From Prevotella sp. (GTDB lineage: Bacteria > Bacteroidota > Bacteroidia > Bacteroidales > Bacteroidaceae): a stretch of DNA of 64,000 nucleotides. Below the pieces are notes generated by a model that was given only the letters and a program-made list of their open reading frames with translations, was not told the origin of the DNA and did no database searches. This document shows, piece after piece, positions 37,301 to 45,574 of this stretch; position 1 is the stretch's first letter, and every line of letters starts with the position of its first letter. The stretch spans positions 124,001-188,000 of the forward strand of contig JAFZSL010000056.1 in the NCBI GenBank assembly GCA_017619375.1, read 5' to 3'. A program made the position numbers and the translations under genes.

Positions 37301-37441
37301 GACCCCGAGACCAACTCCTGGGCAAATCAGAATACTGCAGTTGCATACAGTGAATATTCCGGCAAGCACAAGATGCCTATCGTTGGCTATAACACTCCTG
37401 CCACACGCAACTTCCTCTTCGGCATCAACGTAACATTCTAA
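34334..37441 (+). CDS. SusC/RagA-type TonB-linked outer membrane protein
   Basis: 1035 residues. Outer-membrane barrel that imports oligomers with energy from TonB. After a signal peptide (cut near 30, IAAPA) comes a carboxypeptidase-D-like domain (VTGKVSDADGALIGATVMEK to VGYTTQEIKVGN, about 46-105), the SusC-specific segment EVVVIGYGTQRREAVTGSVA (about 122-140), a plug domain (GRVAGVLMTQ, LIVLDGIPF, IYGSRGANGVIIITT) and a barrel ending in FLFGINVTF with terminal Phe. It is followed 45 nt later by a SusD partner. No glycoside hydrolase, lyase or ECF/anti-sigma gene is adjacent, so the substrate cannot be named. Confidence 0.96.
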   Translation: MHFNLKKTIFLMGVCSLFGVLSAPQAIAAPAGVSSIDEVQQSKRVTGKVSDADGALIGATVMEKGTSNGAITDVDGNFTINVNPGATLVVSYVGYTTQEIKVGNQSNLNIVLDSEGGNLNEVVVIGYGTQRREAVTGSVANVNGEKLNQIAATNAAQALQGRVAGVLMTQTSSKPGAEMQIRIRGQRSLSASNDPLIVLDGIPFMGQLSDINPTDIKSMDILKDASATAIYGSRGANGVIIITTVKGNQGAPAKVSYNGYVSFKTVFSDYPMMDGPTFSKFRQYAGKYQNSLDENEGTNTDWQDLYYQTGVSHNHDLSVSGGTNGGSYSFGAGYYHDEAVVPTEGYNRISVRGNFDQMVGKWFRFGLSTNNSYRKTEGVNNMYNILSSSPLSSPYDADGNLKRYNALPADDQVVVTKETVERDKDVWLSENKGIGSYNTLFGEVKCPWVEGLSYRINVGLNFRSSKSGSFTGTGINNKDANAVNSGSVYENQTYNWTIENLITYDRSFGKHNFNVVGMYSAEQTTYEQSGGSAQDIPADYFQYYALDKATGQANLVGYNYWQSGLISWMGRVMYSYDNKYMLSAAVRSDASSRLSKGHQWHTYPAISAGWNIARESFMENVGWVDNLKLRVGYGETSNQSISPYSTLGGLAIRNYNFGNGTNYMAGYYVNALPNPDLGWEYSKTWNIGLDFSFFRGRLYGSLEYYIQKTNDILLDVSLPSTSGVSSFTGNIGKTENKGWEFTLNGIILDNKNGWNWEAGINLYANRNKLTALASGEDRDEGNRWFVGYPIDVIYDYEYEGLWQAGEEAAMNILEPGGNIGMIKVKYTGDYDANGLPTRAIGPEDRQIMSMEPDLIGGFHTTVGYKGFDLNVIGAFQVGGKLISAIHSSNGYLNMMTGRRNNIDIDYWTEENTGAKYPKPGGIQSGDNPKYGSTLGYFDAGYLKIRAITLGYNFDKLSFIKNLGISRLRLYATVQNPFVLFSPFNNESGLDPETNSWANQNTAVAYSEYSGKHKMPIVGYNTPATRNFLFGINVTF

Positions 37442-37486
37442 TTGACAATTGAAGACAAAGAATTGACAATTTAATATAGATAAAAT

Positions 37487-39436
37487 ATGAAAACCAAAAA
37501 TATCAAATATATCCTTGCTGCGGGTTTGTTGTGCTGTGGACTATCCACCACTTTCACCTCTTGCTCAGACATTCTTGACGAGCAGCCGCGCAGCCAGTTC
37601 GACCCTACGTTCTTCAACACGAAGGCAGGTATTGAGGGTGGTCTGACATCGCTCTATGCCCATCTGCGCTATTTCTATGGCAATGGTTATTGGCTGAATG
37701 CTTGTGAGACGGGTACCGACGAATACACATACGCACAATCTGCCGATGGAAACTTCAAGGATGCCGACCTCTCAGGTGTTGGCAGCATGACTTCCACTAA
37801 CAGTATTGCAGGCGGTTGCTGGGGGACAGCATTTGCCAATATCAACACTGCTAGCGGTATTATTGAAAATGGTGCTGAGGCAGGTATCGACGCTGCTTTG
37901 CTTGCTGAGGCTTACTTCTTCCGTGCCTTCGACTACTTCCTCTTGGTGCAGTACTACGGTGGTGTGCCCCTCGATCTGGGTGCCGGCGAACTGAAGTTCA
38001 ACACCTCCACAGTCCGTACTTCAAAGCGTAACACCGTACCCGAGGTTTACGAGGCCATCTTTGCCGACCTGAAGAAGGCGGTCGCCGACCTGCCTGACAA
38101 CCCTCGTCTCACAGGTACAGTGACAAAGAATGTTGCACGTCTGTTCCTCTCCAAGGCTTACTTGACCTACGCATGGTGGTTGGAGAACCCCAACCAGATT
38201 CCCACCTATCCTGAGTGCAGCCGTGATGCCGGACAGGCTCAAAACTATTTCCAACTGGCATATCAGACAGCCATGGAGGCCATCAACAATCCTGGCCCTT
38301 ACGGATTGCAGCCAACATTCTACGATGTGAATGTGGCCACCAACGACCGCAACTCAGAAATCATGCTCTATGCTGATCACGACGAAGACGAGAAGTTCGG
38401 TAACGGCGGTACAGGTTACGGTTGGGGTAGCGGCGGTTCCCCAGAGAACTTCGCATACTGGATGGAGACTTGGAACTACACAGAGATGATTGCCAAGGAT
38501 CCTTCAGGCAATAACATCAACCCCGTTCAGCGTGAAGCAGTTCAGGGTCTCGGTCGTCCTTGGACCCGTATGGCTCCTGTTGCCGATGCCTTCATGGAGG
38601 GTGGTGTATGGGAAGATGCTGTAAAGGCTATCGACTCCCGATACGATGCAACATTCACACTGAGCTATTTCACCAATTGGGACAAGGCTGGTGGTACTGC
38701 TGCTTATGTCACGGGTGCTAATGGTTCACAGATCAAGCCTGGTGAGAGCTACTTCAGTTGGGTTCCCGAGAGCGAGGACAGCAAGATCAACTACACGGGT
38801 GCCGACGGTAAGCTTGGTTTCGGCGAGATGCCCGGACACGACGACTTCGTTGTAGCCGTCAACCACATCAGCCGCAAGAAGTACCCCTGCAACTGGAAAA
38901 TAGGTATCTATCGTACCGACAATGCTGGTAGTCTCGGCTCTAAGGTGAACGGTGGCAGCCCCCGCCCCTGGAACATCGCCAAGTACTCCGAGTTCTATCT
39001 TATCGCCGCCGAGGCTGCTGTGAAGATGGGTAACAACGGTGCTGCCCGTGACTTGGTGAACGTGCTTCGTGTGCGTGCCGGTAAGCAGACCTACTGCGTC
39101 AACGCCCGTGCACCCTTCGTGGCCGACCATAGTGCAGAGATGCTGGCTGCCACACCGGCCACCATCACCATCGATTACATCCTCGATGAGCGCAGCCGTG
39201 AGTTCTGGGGTGAGGGATACCGCTGGTTCGACCTTGTGCGTACACAGAAGTGGGCCGAGCGTTCCACCATCTACCACATCGCTGGTGACGGATACACCGA
39301 CAAGGATCTCAAGGAGTTCAAGCGCGACATTCCTGTCGGCTATTACATCCGTCCTATCCCACAGGGTCAGCTTGATGGTATGGAAATGTCTGACGAAGAG
39401 AAAGCAGCATATCAGAATCCTGCTTATAGAAATTAG
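37487..39436 (+). CDS. SusD/RagB-type outer membrane nutrient-binding lipoprotein
   Basis: 649 residues. Lipobox TTFTSC with Cys at about 26, followed by the typical SDILDEQPRSQFDPTFF start. The helical TPR-like scaffold has AEAYFFRAFDYFLLVQYYGG (about 145-165), and the C-terminal RagB/SusD segment has IDYILDERSREFWGEGYRWF (about 560-580). It caps the SusC barrel and binds the imported ligand. A terminator hairpin follows at 39461-39486, so the pair is a two-gene unit. Confidence 0.96.
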   Translation: MKTKNIKYILAAGLLCCGLSTTFTSCSDILDEQPRSQFDPTFFNTKAGIEGGLTSLYAHLRYFYGNGYWLNACETGTDEYTYAQSADGNFKDADLSGVGSMTSTNSIAGGCWGTAFANINTASGIIENGAEAGIDAALLAEAYFFRAFDYFLLVQYYGGVPLDLGAGELKFNTSTVRTSKRNTVPEVYEAIFADLKKAVADLPDNPRLTGTVTKNVARLFLSKAYLTYAWWLENPNQIPTYPECSRDAGQAQNYFQLAYQTAMEAINNPGPYGLQPTFYDVNVATNDRNSEIMLYADHDEDEKFGNGGTGYGWGSGGSPENFAYWMETWNYTEMIAKDPSGNNINPVQREAVQGLGRPWTRMAPVADAFMEGGVWEDAVKAIDSRYDATFTLSYFTNWDKAGGTAAYVTGANGSQIKPGESYFSWVPESEDSKINYTGADGKLGFGEMPGHDDFVVAVNHISRKKYPCNWKIGIYRTDNAGSLGSKVNGGSPRPWNIAKYSEFYLIAAEAAVKMGNNGAARDLVNVLRVRAGKQTYCVNARAPFVADHSAEMLAATPATITIDYILDERSREFWGEGYRWFDLVRTQKWAERSTIYHIAGDGYTDKDLKEFKRDIPVGYYIRPIPQGQLDGMEMSDEEKAAYQNPAYRN

Positions 39437-39460
39437 TTCGTAAGTTTATTGATTAGGATT

Positions 39461-39486
39461 GGGGGATGGCCACATGGTCATCCCCC
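39461..39486 (+). terminator. Terminator of the susC/susD unit
   Basis: GGGGGATGGCC pairs with GGTCATCCCCC around a short loop and is followed by TTTA. It lies 25 nt after the susD-like stop. Confidence 0.75.
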
Positions 39487-39534
39487 TTTATTTGTTGGCA
39501 AATCATGATGATATAACGAAAATTCGTCGTTATG

Positions 39535-40779
39535 TCATCCCGTCATCCCGACCCTTTTGCAGATGAAAATCACGTGCTGTTTGTCGCTTGTGGTGGTGGC
39601 GAAAAGATATATATCGCCTCCGTCGGCCAGTCGCAGGCGTTTACGCAGTTGGTCGGCGGTGAGGGGGAAATTGCGGGTGGTGATGTTGGCTTGGGTGACG
39701 CCCTTGAGCGTCTCACGCAATTGCCGTTTGTTCATCGTGGTAGTGCCGATGATGCGCATGACACGTCCGGGAAATTGTGGGATGTGCTGTGAGGAGAGGA
39801 AGAGGTGGCTGTTTGGGGAGATGGCGCAGAGGGAGAACCTTTTCGCCAATGTGGCGAAACACCCTGCTTTCATGATGGCGGCATTGGGCTCATAAAGCCA
39901 AGTGTCGGGAGTGGGGGCAATGGGAGAGCAGGGAACAATGGGAATCTCGTTGATGCAGGGTGTTGGGCCGGCGTGTTGCTCCGCTTCCACGTCGGTGAGG
40001 AAGGTTTGTTGGTCGTTGATGCAGCAGAGGGTGGTGTCGGTGCTGTCGTGATGTGCGCTGAGCCATACGAGCAATTCCTTGCATTCGTTGGCGGTGGCCA
40101 CGATGTGCATCTCCTTCACTGTGTTCGGACAGGCGTTGTCGAGGCTTTTGAACGTTTCGTGCCAGTCGAGCATGGGTGAGAGTTTCACCATCAGATGGTC
40201 GGCCTTTTCCAATAGACGTGGCAAGACGGGCAGGATGTCGGGTGTGCAGTCGCTGATGGCGAAGGTGCGTGCGCCGTGTTCATCTCGTCGTGCCGGGTCG
40301 ATGAAAAGGAGGGAGAGATGAGGCAGCGTGTCGAGCAGTCCTATGGCATCACCTTGCCGCACCTCGGCATGGCTGATGCCCAAGACTTGCAAGTTGTGGT
40401 GTGCCAATTGACAGAGTGTGTCCTGTCGCTCGATGTAGATGGCATGGTCGAAGAGTGGGGCGAGGAAGGAAAAATCGACACCTGCTCCACCTGTGAGGTC
40501 GGCGAGGACGAGCCGTTCCTTGTCGCCTATTACCTTTCGGCAGAGGTCGGCCTTGTAGCGTGACGTCTGTTCCGACGAGCACTGTTCCATGGCCAGTGGG
40601 GGAGGGTAGGTGATATCTTCGCAAGCAGCCCACGACGGCAACTTGTTTCTGGCTTTCTGCCAACCTCTGATTTGGTCGATGGCGAAAGCCATGTCCACAT
40701 CGGGGTATTTGGAGGCTTGCAGTGCCAGCGTCCGCGTGTCGTCGTTGCGGTGTGCGAGGATGAAGGCTTTGGTGCCCAT
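39535..40779 (-). CDS. THUMP-like class I SAM-dependent methyltransferase
   Basis: 414 residues. The Rossmann-type methyltransferase core is central: SAM loop LADLTGGAGVDFSFLA (about 93-108), then AIYIERQD with the acidic residue, and LLFIDPARRDEHGARTFAI (about 156-174) carrying a DPA catalytic-type motif. The C-terminal third corresponds to the THUMP-like/PG1098 ferredoxin-like region of Bacteroidota homologues. An RNA base methyltransferase is the usual inference; the target is unknown. The codons in this gene look GC-richer than its neighbours. Confidence 0.82.
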   Translation of the reverse strand: MGTKAFILAHRNDDTRTLALQASKYPDVDMAFAIDQIRGWQKARNKLPSWAACEDITYPPPLAMEQCSSEQTSRYKADLCRKVIGDKERLVLADLTGGAGVDFSFLAPLFDHAIYIERQDTLCQLAHHNLQVLGISHAEVRQGDAIGLLDTLPHLSLLFIDPARRDEHGARTFAISDCTPDILPVLPRLLEKADHLMVKLSPMLDWHETFKSLDNACPNTVKEMHIVATANECKELLVWLSAHHDSTDTTLCCINDQQTFLTDVEAEQHAGPTPCINEIPIVPCSPIAPTPDTWLYEPNAAIMKAGCFATLAKRFSLCAISPNSHLFLSSQHIPQFPGRVMRIIGTTTMNKRQLRETLKGVTQANITTRNFPLTADQLRKRLRLADGGDIYLFATTTSDKQHVIFICKRVGMTG

Positions 40780-40830
40780 GATAAAAGTCTGAAAACTAAA
40801 GCCTAAAGTCTAAAGTCTGAAAACTAAAAC

Positions 40831-41607
40831 CTATCTGATGACTTTATAGTATTTTTTCGCCTCGGCCCGGGTGCAGAGGTTGAAATGCCACCATTCTGTG
40901 CGCAAGACCTTGAAGCCACCGGCAGCCATCACCTCACGCAGGAGTTGGCGGTTGGCTTGTGCCTCCTTGGTCATCCGCTTGCTTGCCACGAGTTGGTCCT
41001 CGATGTCGGTATGTGAGAGCGTGCCCATGTAATCCACCTTGGCACCCATGGGGATGGTGTCGCCACCGACGCGACAGATGGAGATGTCCACCGCCATGCC
41101 GTAGTTGTGCATGCCGCCACCGTTGGCAGGGTTGCTCACATAGATGTTTTTGGGAGTACCCTTCACCACGTCCCACATCACTTGCTGAATGCTCAAAGGG
41201 CGTGTGGCGTCGAAGATGATGAGACTGTATTCAGGATGAAGTTCCTTGAGCTTTTTCTGTGCCTTGGCGAGGGCCTCGGCGGCCTTGGGGTGCAGGTATC
41301 CCTCGCGCAAATCCTCATAAAGCACTTTGCCACAGAAGTTGTCGGGACGGCTGTACATCAGGCTGACCTCGATGGTGGGGTCCACCGACTTGATGTTCAC
41401 CAACCCTTGGCGCTCCATAGAGCGTGCCGTGGCGCTGAGGGTGTCGGACGGGACGGTATCTGGAGCCGCTGCCATTTCTTTGGCGGAGTTGGAGTCCACA
41501 ACGTTTTTGATGACCTCGGACTCCATGTTGTCGGTCATTTTGGGAATGTCAGCTTTCGGGCTGGTGCATGCCATGAGGATGATGGTGGCGAGAAGAAAAT
41601 TTTTCAT
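40831..41607 (-). CDS. D-alanyl-D-alanine dipeptidase (VanX/DdpX-like, M15D), lipoprotein
   Basis: 258 residues with a lipoprotein signal (FLLATIILMACTS, Cys14). Zinc-peptidase motifs: SLMYSRPDNFCGKVLY, the HxxxxxxD metal pair in MHNYGMAVD (about 165-173) and EWWHF near 240 giving the catalytic Glu and third ligand. In place of the SxHxxGxAxD serine it has Gly-Met. Cleaves D-Ala-D-Ala; outside vancomycin clusters such enzymes recycle cell-wall dipeptide. No vanH/vanA neighbours, so resistance is not implied. Confidence 0.88.
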   Translation of the reverse strand: MKNFLLATIILMACTSPKADIPKMTDNMESEVIKNVVDSNSAKEMAAAPDTVPSDTLSATARSMERQGLVNIKSVDPTIEVSLMYSRPDNFCGKVLYEDLREGYLHPKAAEALAKAQKKLKELHPEYSLIIFDATRPLSIQQVMWDVVKGTPKNIYVSNPANGGGMHNYGMAVDISICRVGGDTIPMGAKVDYMGTLSHTDIEDQLVASKRMTKEAQANRQLLREVMAAGGFKVLRTEWWHFNLCTRAEAKKYYKVIR

Positions 41608-41623
41608 CTTGATATGTGCTGAA

Positions 41624-41656
41624 GGCCACCGCCTGCTTCAAGAGCAAGCGGTGGCC
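41624..41656 (-). terminator. Terminator after lemA
   Basis: GGCCACCGC pairs with GCGGTGGCC around a 15-nt loop, 27 nt beyond the lemA stop, separating it from the VanX-like gene. Confidence 0.7.
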
Positions 41657-41682
41657 AAGGGATGTGTTATGGAAATATGGGG

Positions 41683-42264
41683 TTAGAATTTCACTTCGGG
41701 CCTTTTCTGGGCTTCAGTATCGGCTTGGAATTTCTCCATCTGGCGGAAGCCGAAGATGCCGGCGAACAGGTTGTTGGGGAAGGAACGGACATCCTTGTTA
41801 TAGACGGTCACCTTGTCATTGAACTTGTTGCGGGCTTCGTTGATGCGGTTTTCAGTGCCTTCCAACTGCTTTTGTAAGTCCATGAAGTTCTCGTTGGCTT
41901 TCAGTTCGGGATAGTTTTCCGAAACGGCGATAAGTCTTCCGAGTGCGGAACCCAGTTCACCTTGTGCTTTCTGGAACTCAGCGAGTTGCTCGGGTGTGCA
42001 GTTGCTGGGATCGATGTTCATGCTTGTGGCCTTTGCACGTGCTTCCACCACTTCCTTGAAAGTGTTTTCCTCATGCTGGGCATAACCTTTCACTGTTTCC
42101 ACAAGATTGGGGATGAGGTCAGCTCTGCGCTGGTAAGTGTTTTGCACGTCACTCCATGCTTGTGTGGCATCTTCCTGAGCACCCACCATTCCATTGTAGG
42201 CGCTGATGCACCATAACACCAATACCGCGATGACGGCAAGGATGATCATTGTAGTTTTTTTCAT
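41683..42264 (-). CDS. LemA family protein
   Basis: 193 residues: one N-terminal transmembrane helix (MIILAVIAVLVLWCISAYN) followed by a long helical bundle with the LemA signature YQRRADLIPNLVETVKGYA (about 48-66) and FNDKVTVYNKDVRSFPNNLF. The biochemical role of LemA is unsettled. It follows a TPM-domain gene by 81 nt on the same strand; LemA-TPM pairs are widespread. Confidence 0.93.
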   Translation of the reverse strand: MKKTTMIILAVIAVLVLWCISAYNGMVGAQEDATQAWSDVQNTYQRRADLIPNLVETVKGYAQHEENTFKEVVEARAKATSMNIDPSNCTPEQLAEFQKAQGELGSALGRLIAVSENYPELKANENFMDLQKQLEGTENRINEARNKFNDKVTVYNKDVRSFPNNLFAGIFGFRQMEKFQADTEAQKRPEVKF

Positions 42265-42345
42265 ACTTCTTATGTTTTTAGTGAATATATTGCAATGTCT
42301 CGCTTGTCAATTCTCAATTATTAATTGTTAATTATAAATTATTTA

Positions 42346-43164
42346 TCACCAGCTTCCTCCGGCGCCTCCGCCTCCGAAACTGCCGCCTCCGAAGCTGCCG
42401 CCACCTCCGAAGCCGCCGCCACCTCCTCCGAAGCCGCCACCTCCTATGAAGATGGTTCCTCCTCGACCACCGCTACCACTTTTTCCTCCGTCACTTTTCC
42501 AGAGGTAGATGATGCATATGATAAGGAGGATGAGGAACAAGATGTCGCTGAAGGTCAATTCTTCGTCATCAGCCACGATGGATGTGGCTGGTGGCAGTTC
42601 TCCACTTTTGATTTGTGTATAGACAGCCTGGCATGTCTGCGCCACGGCGAGGCTGGTGTTGTTTGCCCGCATGTTGGGCTTGATGAAGTTGGTGGCTATT
42701 CGGTTGCAGGTGATGTCGGGTAGGAATTCCTCCAGTCCCTTTCCCGGTGCAATGAAATATTGCTTGTCGCGCACGGCGAGTACGATGACGAGTCCGGTGC
42801 GTGTGTCCTTGTATCCCACTCCGTAGTTGTTGCCTACGTCTTGTGCCATGCGGAAGGCGTCGGCGTTCTTCACATGGTTGACGACGATGAAGACGCTTTG
42901 TATGTCAAACTCGTGGTTGAGCAGATTGAGGTAATAGTTGGCCGAGTCCCTGTATTCGGGGTCGAGCAGGTGGTCGGGGTCGCACACATACTGGGTGGAG
43001 TCTTTGAGATAGACCATGTCGATGTTGCTGGCATCCCAGATGGGGTATCCGTCCTCGGCTTTTTCCGGACTGGCAGCAATGGCTGTCGTGCCGGTCACCA
43101 GGATGGCGGCAAGCAACAAGAAAAGGTATGGCCAGAGTTTTTTTGATGTCGATGTGGCGGTCAT
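42346..43164 (-). CDS. TPM-domain (YgcG-like) membrane protein with Gly-rich tail
   Basis: 272 residues from ATG 43164; the longer frame to 43203 adds 13 residues with no signal features. Signal peptide (cut near TTAIAASPE), a TPM domain (about 50-185: VYLKDSTQYVCDPDHLLD, FIVVNHVKNADAFRMAQDVG, TGLVIVLAVRDKQYFIAPGK), a transmembrane helix (FSDILFLILLIICIIYLW) and a tail of Gly/Phe/Ser repeats ending GGGGAGGSW. In plants the TPM domain acts in photosystem repair; bacterial roles are unclear. Upstream is ybeY (69-nt gap), downstream lemA. Confidence 0.88.
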   Translation of the reverse strand: MTATSTSKKLWPYLFLLLAAILVTGTTAIAASPEKAEDGYPIWDASNIDMVYLKDSTQYVCDPDHLLDPEYRDSANYYLNLLNHEFDIQSVFIVVNHVKNADAFRMAQDVGNNYGVGYKDTRTGLVIVLAVRDKQYFIAPGKGLEEFLPDITCNRIATNFIKPNMRANNTSLAVAQTCQAVYTQIKSGELPPATSIVADDEELTFSDILFLILLIICIIYLWKSDGGKSGSGGRGGTIFIGGGGFGGGGGGFGGGGSFGGGSFGGGGAGGSW

Positions 43165-43233
43165 TCTCGTCAATTTTGTGCAAAAATAGTGATTTTTGCG
43201 CATGGTTGCAACTTTTGGAGTGAGAAAATTGTC

Positions 43234-43653
43234 TTATACGGCTTTTCTCATGCCGAGGGCCTTGTTTTCCGCCCTTTCCATCACCTCTCGTTCTCCCGGT
43301 CCTTTATCGTTGATGCCGCAGAGGTGTAGGATGCCATGAATGATGACGCGGTATAGTTCGTCTTCGTATGAGGTACCTTGCTCTTGTGCGTTGGAGGCCA
43401 CGGTGTCGAGTGAGATGACGATGTCGCCGCTGATGGTGTCGCCCTCGGAGTAGTCGAAGGTGATGATGTCGGTGTAATAGTCGTGACCCAGGTATTCGCG
43501 GTTGACTTCCAGGATTTTCTCGTCGTCGACGAACATATAGCCTATCTCGCCCACCTTCTTGCCATAGGAGGCGGCCACGGCTTTCACCCATGCCGTGGTG
43601 GGGCGTTTCTTGATGGAGGGCATTTTCACCCCGTCGTTGTTGTAGGTGATCAT
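43234..43653 (-). CDS. ybeY: Endoribonuclease YbeY
   Basis: 139 residues. Zinc-dependent RNase for 16S rRNA 3'-end maturation and ribosome quality control. The metal site reads HGILHLCGINDKGPGE (about 110-125; the usual HGxLHLxGyDH has Asn-Asp-Lys here, as in many Bacteroidota). Start MITYNNDGVKMP is conserved in relatives, so the first ATG is kept. Part of the ruvB-coaD-ybeY run. Confidence 0.94.
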   Translation of the reverse strand: MITYNNDGVKMPSIKKRPTTAWVKAVAASYGKKVGEIGYMFVDDEKILEVNREYLGHDYYTDIITFDYSEGDTISGDIVISLDTVASNAQEQGTSYEDELYRVIIHGILHLCGINDKGPGEREVMERAENKALGMRKAV

Positions 43654-43713
43654 GGTGATGGCTTTTTTATGTTATTTCAGGTTTTCCTGGTATTTCTATG
43701 TTGTCTTGGTTTT

Positions 43714-44169
43714 TTATTCCTGTTTTTGTTTTGGGAGGAACGGTGTTGTGTCTTGCCCGAAATGGGCGAGTTCTCTCACCATGGTCGAACTGACGCATGC
43801 CAGTTCCGGTTTGGCGAAGAGGATGATGGTTTCCAGTCCGCTGACGAGGCGGTTGACGTCGGCTTGCTCACGCTCGTATTCAAAATCTTTCACGCTTCTT
43901 ACACCTTTCACCACGAACTGCGCTCCCACGCGTTTCGCCAGTTCGATGGTGAGGTCGCTGTAAGCCACCACCTCCACCCGTGGGTTGTCGGCGAAGAGGG
44001 TTGCGATGGCGTTCACGCGTTCCTCTGTGCTCTGGGTGTATTGCTTGTGCTCATTGACGCCCACGGCGATGACGAGTCTGTCGGCGATGGCCAGTGCGCG
44101 CTGTGCGATGTCTTCGTGCCCGATGGTGAAGGGGTCGAAACTTCCTGGGAAGATGGCGATGGTATTCAT
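43714..44169 (-). CDS. coaD: Phosphopantetheine adenylyltransferase
   Basis: 151 residues; penultimate step of coenzyme A synthesis. The nucleotidyltransferase motif is [15 protein letters not shown] at the N-terminus (T/HxGH as TIGH), and [12 protein letters not shown] and STMVREL are family signatures. Overlaps ruvB by 4 nt. Confidence 0.97.
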   Translation of the reverse strand: MNTIAIFPGSFDPFTIGHEDIAQRALAIADRLVIAVGVNEHKQYTQSTEERVNAIATLFADNPRVEVVAYSDLTIELAKRVGAQFVVKGVRSVKDFEYEREQADVNRLVSGLETIILFAKPELACVSSTMVRELAHFGQDTTPFLPKQKQE

Positions 44170-45200
44170 TCAAACAAGTCTCTTTGTTGCGGTGTTCCGT
44201 GATAGGGATTGCGCCCCAGGTGGCGGTAGGCCAGTTCGGTGACCATCCTACCGCGTGGCGTGCGCTTGATGAATCCTTCCATGATAAGGAAGGGTTCATA
44301 GACCTCCTCAATGGTGCCGGCATCCTCGCCGATGGCTGTGGCGATGGTGGTGATGCCCACTGGGCCTCCCCGGAACTTGTCGATGATGGTGTTGAGAATC
44401 TTGTTGTCTATCTCGTCGAGTCCATACTGGTCGATGTTGAGTGCGGTGAGTGCCACGTTGGCGATGTCGAGGTCGATGGTACCGTTGCCTCGCACTTGTG
44501 CGAAGTCGCGCACGCGTCGGAGCAGTGCGTTGGCGATACGGGGCGTACCGCGGCTCCTCCTGGCTATCTCTTCAGCCGCCTTTTGTTCCATGGGAACGCC
44601 GAGTATGCCTGCCGACCGCTTGAGGATTTTCGTGATGGTCTCAGGGTCGTAGTACTCCAGGTGCATATTGATGCCGAATCGTGCACGGAGCGGTGCGGTG
44701 AGCAGTCCGCTGCGCGTGGTTGCGCCTACGAGTGTGAAGGGGTTGAGGTCGATTTGTATGGTGCGTGCCGAAGGCCCTTTGTCGATCATGATGTCGATGC
44801 GGTAGTCCTCCATGGCGGAATAGAGGTATTCCTCCACCACGGGTGAAAGGCGGTGGATTTCGTCGATGAACAGCACGTCGTTGGTCTGCAGCGAGGTGAG
44901 AATGCCGGCGAGGTCGCCAGGTTTGTCGAGCACCGGCCCGCTGGTGAGTTTGAACCCCACCCCCAGTTCATTGGCGATGATGTTGCTCAGCGTCGTCTTG
45001 CCAAGTCCGGGAGGACCGTGCAAAAGAGTGTGGTCGAGGGGCTCGCCACGGTATTTGGCAGCCTCCACAAACACCTTCAGGTTGTCCACCACGCTCTGCT
45101 GGCCGCTGAAGTCAGAGAAACGGAGTGGGCGAAGGGCATTCTCGAAATCCTTCTCTGCAGGCGACACGCGCTCATTTCTTATGTCAAAATCTTCATCCAT
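44166..45200 (-). CDS. ruvB: Holliday junction branch migration ATPase RuvB
   Basis: 344 residues. Walker [10 protein letters not shown] (about 63), Walker B DEIHRLSP (about 116), arginine finger region [18 protein letters not shown] (about 163) and a C-terminal winged helix ending in [16 protein letters not shown]. It works with RuvA on recombination intermediates; ruvA and ruvC are absent here. Transcription probably starts near 45298 from the divergent promoter at 45304-45335, giving a leader of about 98 nt. Confidence 0.98.
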   Translation of the reverse strand: MDEDFDIRNERVSPAEKDFENALRPLRFSDFSGQQSVVDNLKVFVEAAKYRGEPLDHTLLHGPPGLGKTTLSNIIANELGVGFKLTSGPVLDKPGDLAGILTSLQTNDVLFIDEIHRLSPVVEEYLYSAMEDYRIDIMIDKGPSARTIQIDLNPFTLVGATTRSGLLTAPLRARFGINMHLEYYDPETITKILKRSAGILGVPMEQKAAEEIARRSRGTPRIANALLRRVRDFAQVRGNGTIDLDIANVALTALNIDQYGLDEIDNKILNTIIDKFRGGPVGITTIATAIGEDAGTIEEVYEPFLIMEGFIKRTPRGRMVTELAYRHLGRNPYHGTPQQRDLFE

Positions 45201-45303
45201 GGATAGTATTCCTCCTTATGGGCAATCGTATTATCAACATTCCTTTCGTCTTGACCACGTCAAGTCCATATGATGTCGGCTACATTCCCATATTAACAGC
45301 CAA

Positions 45304-45401
45304 CAAAGGTAAGCATTGCCAATTGAATCACCAAATATTTGGTGGTTTAAAAAAATAATCCATCAAATATTTGGCGGTTTCAACCTAAAAGATTACCTTT
45401 G
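45304..45401. promoter_or_regulatory. Mirror-symmetric divergent promoter for ruvB (-) and tRNA-Met (+) with two palindromes
   Basis: Minus promoter: TTTG at 45332-45335, 20-nt spacer, TACCTTTG at 45304-45311. Plus promoter: TTTG at 45370-45373, 20-nt spacer, TACCTTTG at 45394-45401. Each -33 box lies in a 16-bp palindrome: 45329-45344 CACCAAATATTTGGTG (perfect) and 45361-45376 CATCAAATATTTGGCG (two mismatches). Their centres are 32 bp apart, about three helical turns, so they may be operators for one dimeric protein. Confidence 0.75.
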
Positions 45402-45420
45402 CACCCCAATATTTTATCTC

Positions 45421-45494
45421 GGACTTGTAGCTCAGTTGGTCAGAGCAACAGACTCATAATCTGGAGGTCGTAGGTTCAAGCCCTACCTGGTCCA
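45421..45494 (+). tRNA. tRNA-Met (CAT)
   Basis: Cloverleaf with acceptor GGACTTG/CTGGTCC (one T-T mismatch), D arm GCTC/GAGC, anticodon loop CTCATAA on ACAGA/TCTGG, T arm GTAGG-TTCAAGC-CCTAC and discriminator A. The G1-C72 pair excludes initiator tRNA. CCA is not encoded. It has a perfect-consensus promoter at 45370-45401 and a terminator at 45499. A tRNA-Ile2 identity cannot be excluded. Confidence 0.93.
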
Positions 45495-45498
45495 CATG

Positions 45499-45540
45499 GA
45501 AAATCAGCAACTTACAGAGATGTAATGTTGCTGATTTTTC
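45499..45540 (+). terminator. Terminator after tRNA-Met
   Basis: GAAAATCAGCAAC pairs with GTTGCTGATTTTTC (one bulged T) five bases after the tRNA, ending in a T run. Confidence 0.85.
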
Positions 45541-45574
45541 ATTATGCCCTAATCTCCTATGGTGATAGTTTTTC

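Noticed and set aside
40831..41607. Vancomycin resistance cluster
   Set aside because: Only a VanX-like dipeptidase is present; no vanH, vanA, vanR or vanS neighbours. A cell-wall recycling role is simpler.
42346..42480. The Ala/Ser/Glu-rich plus-strand frame opposite the end of the TPM gene
   Set aside because: It is the complement of the Gly-rich tail codons of the TPM protein and has no other gene features.
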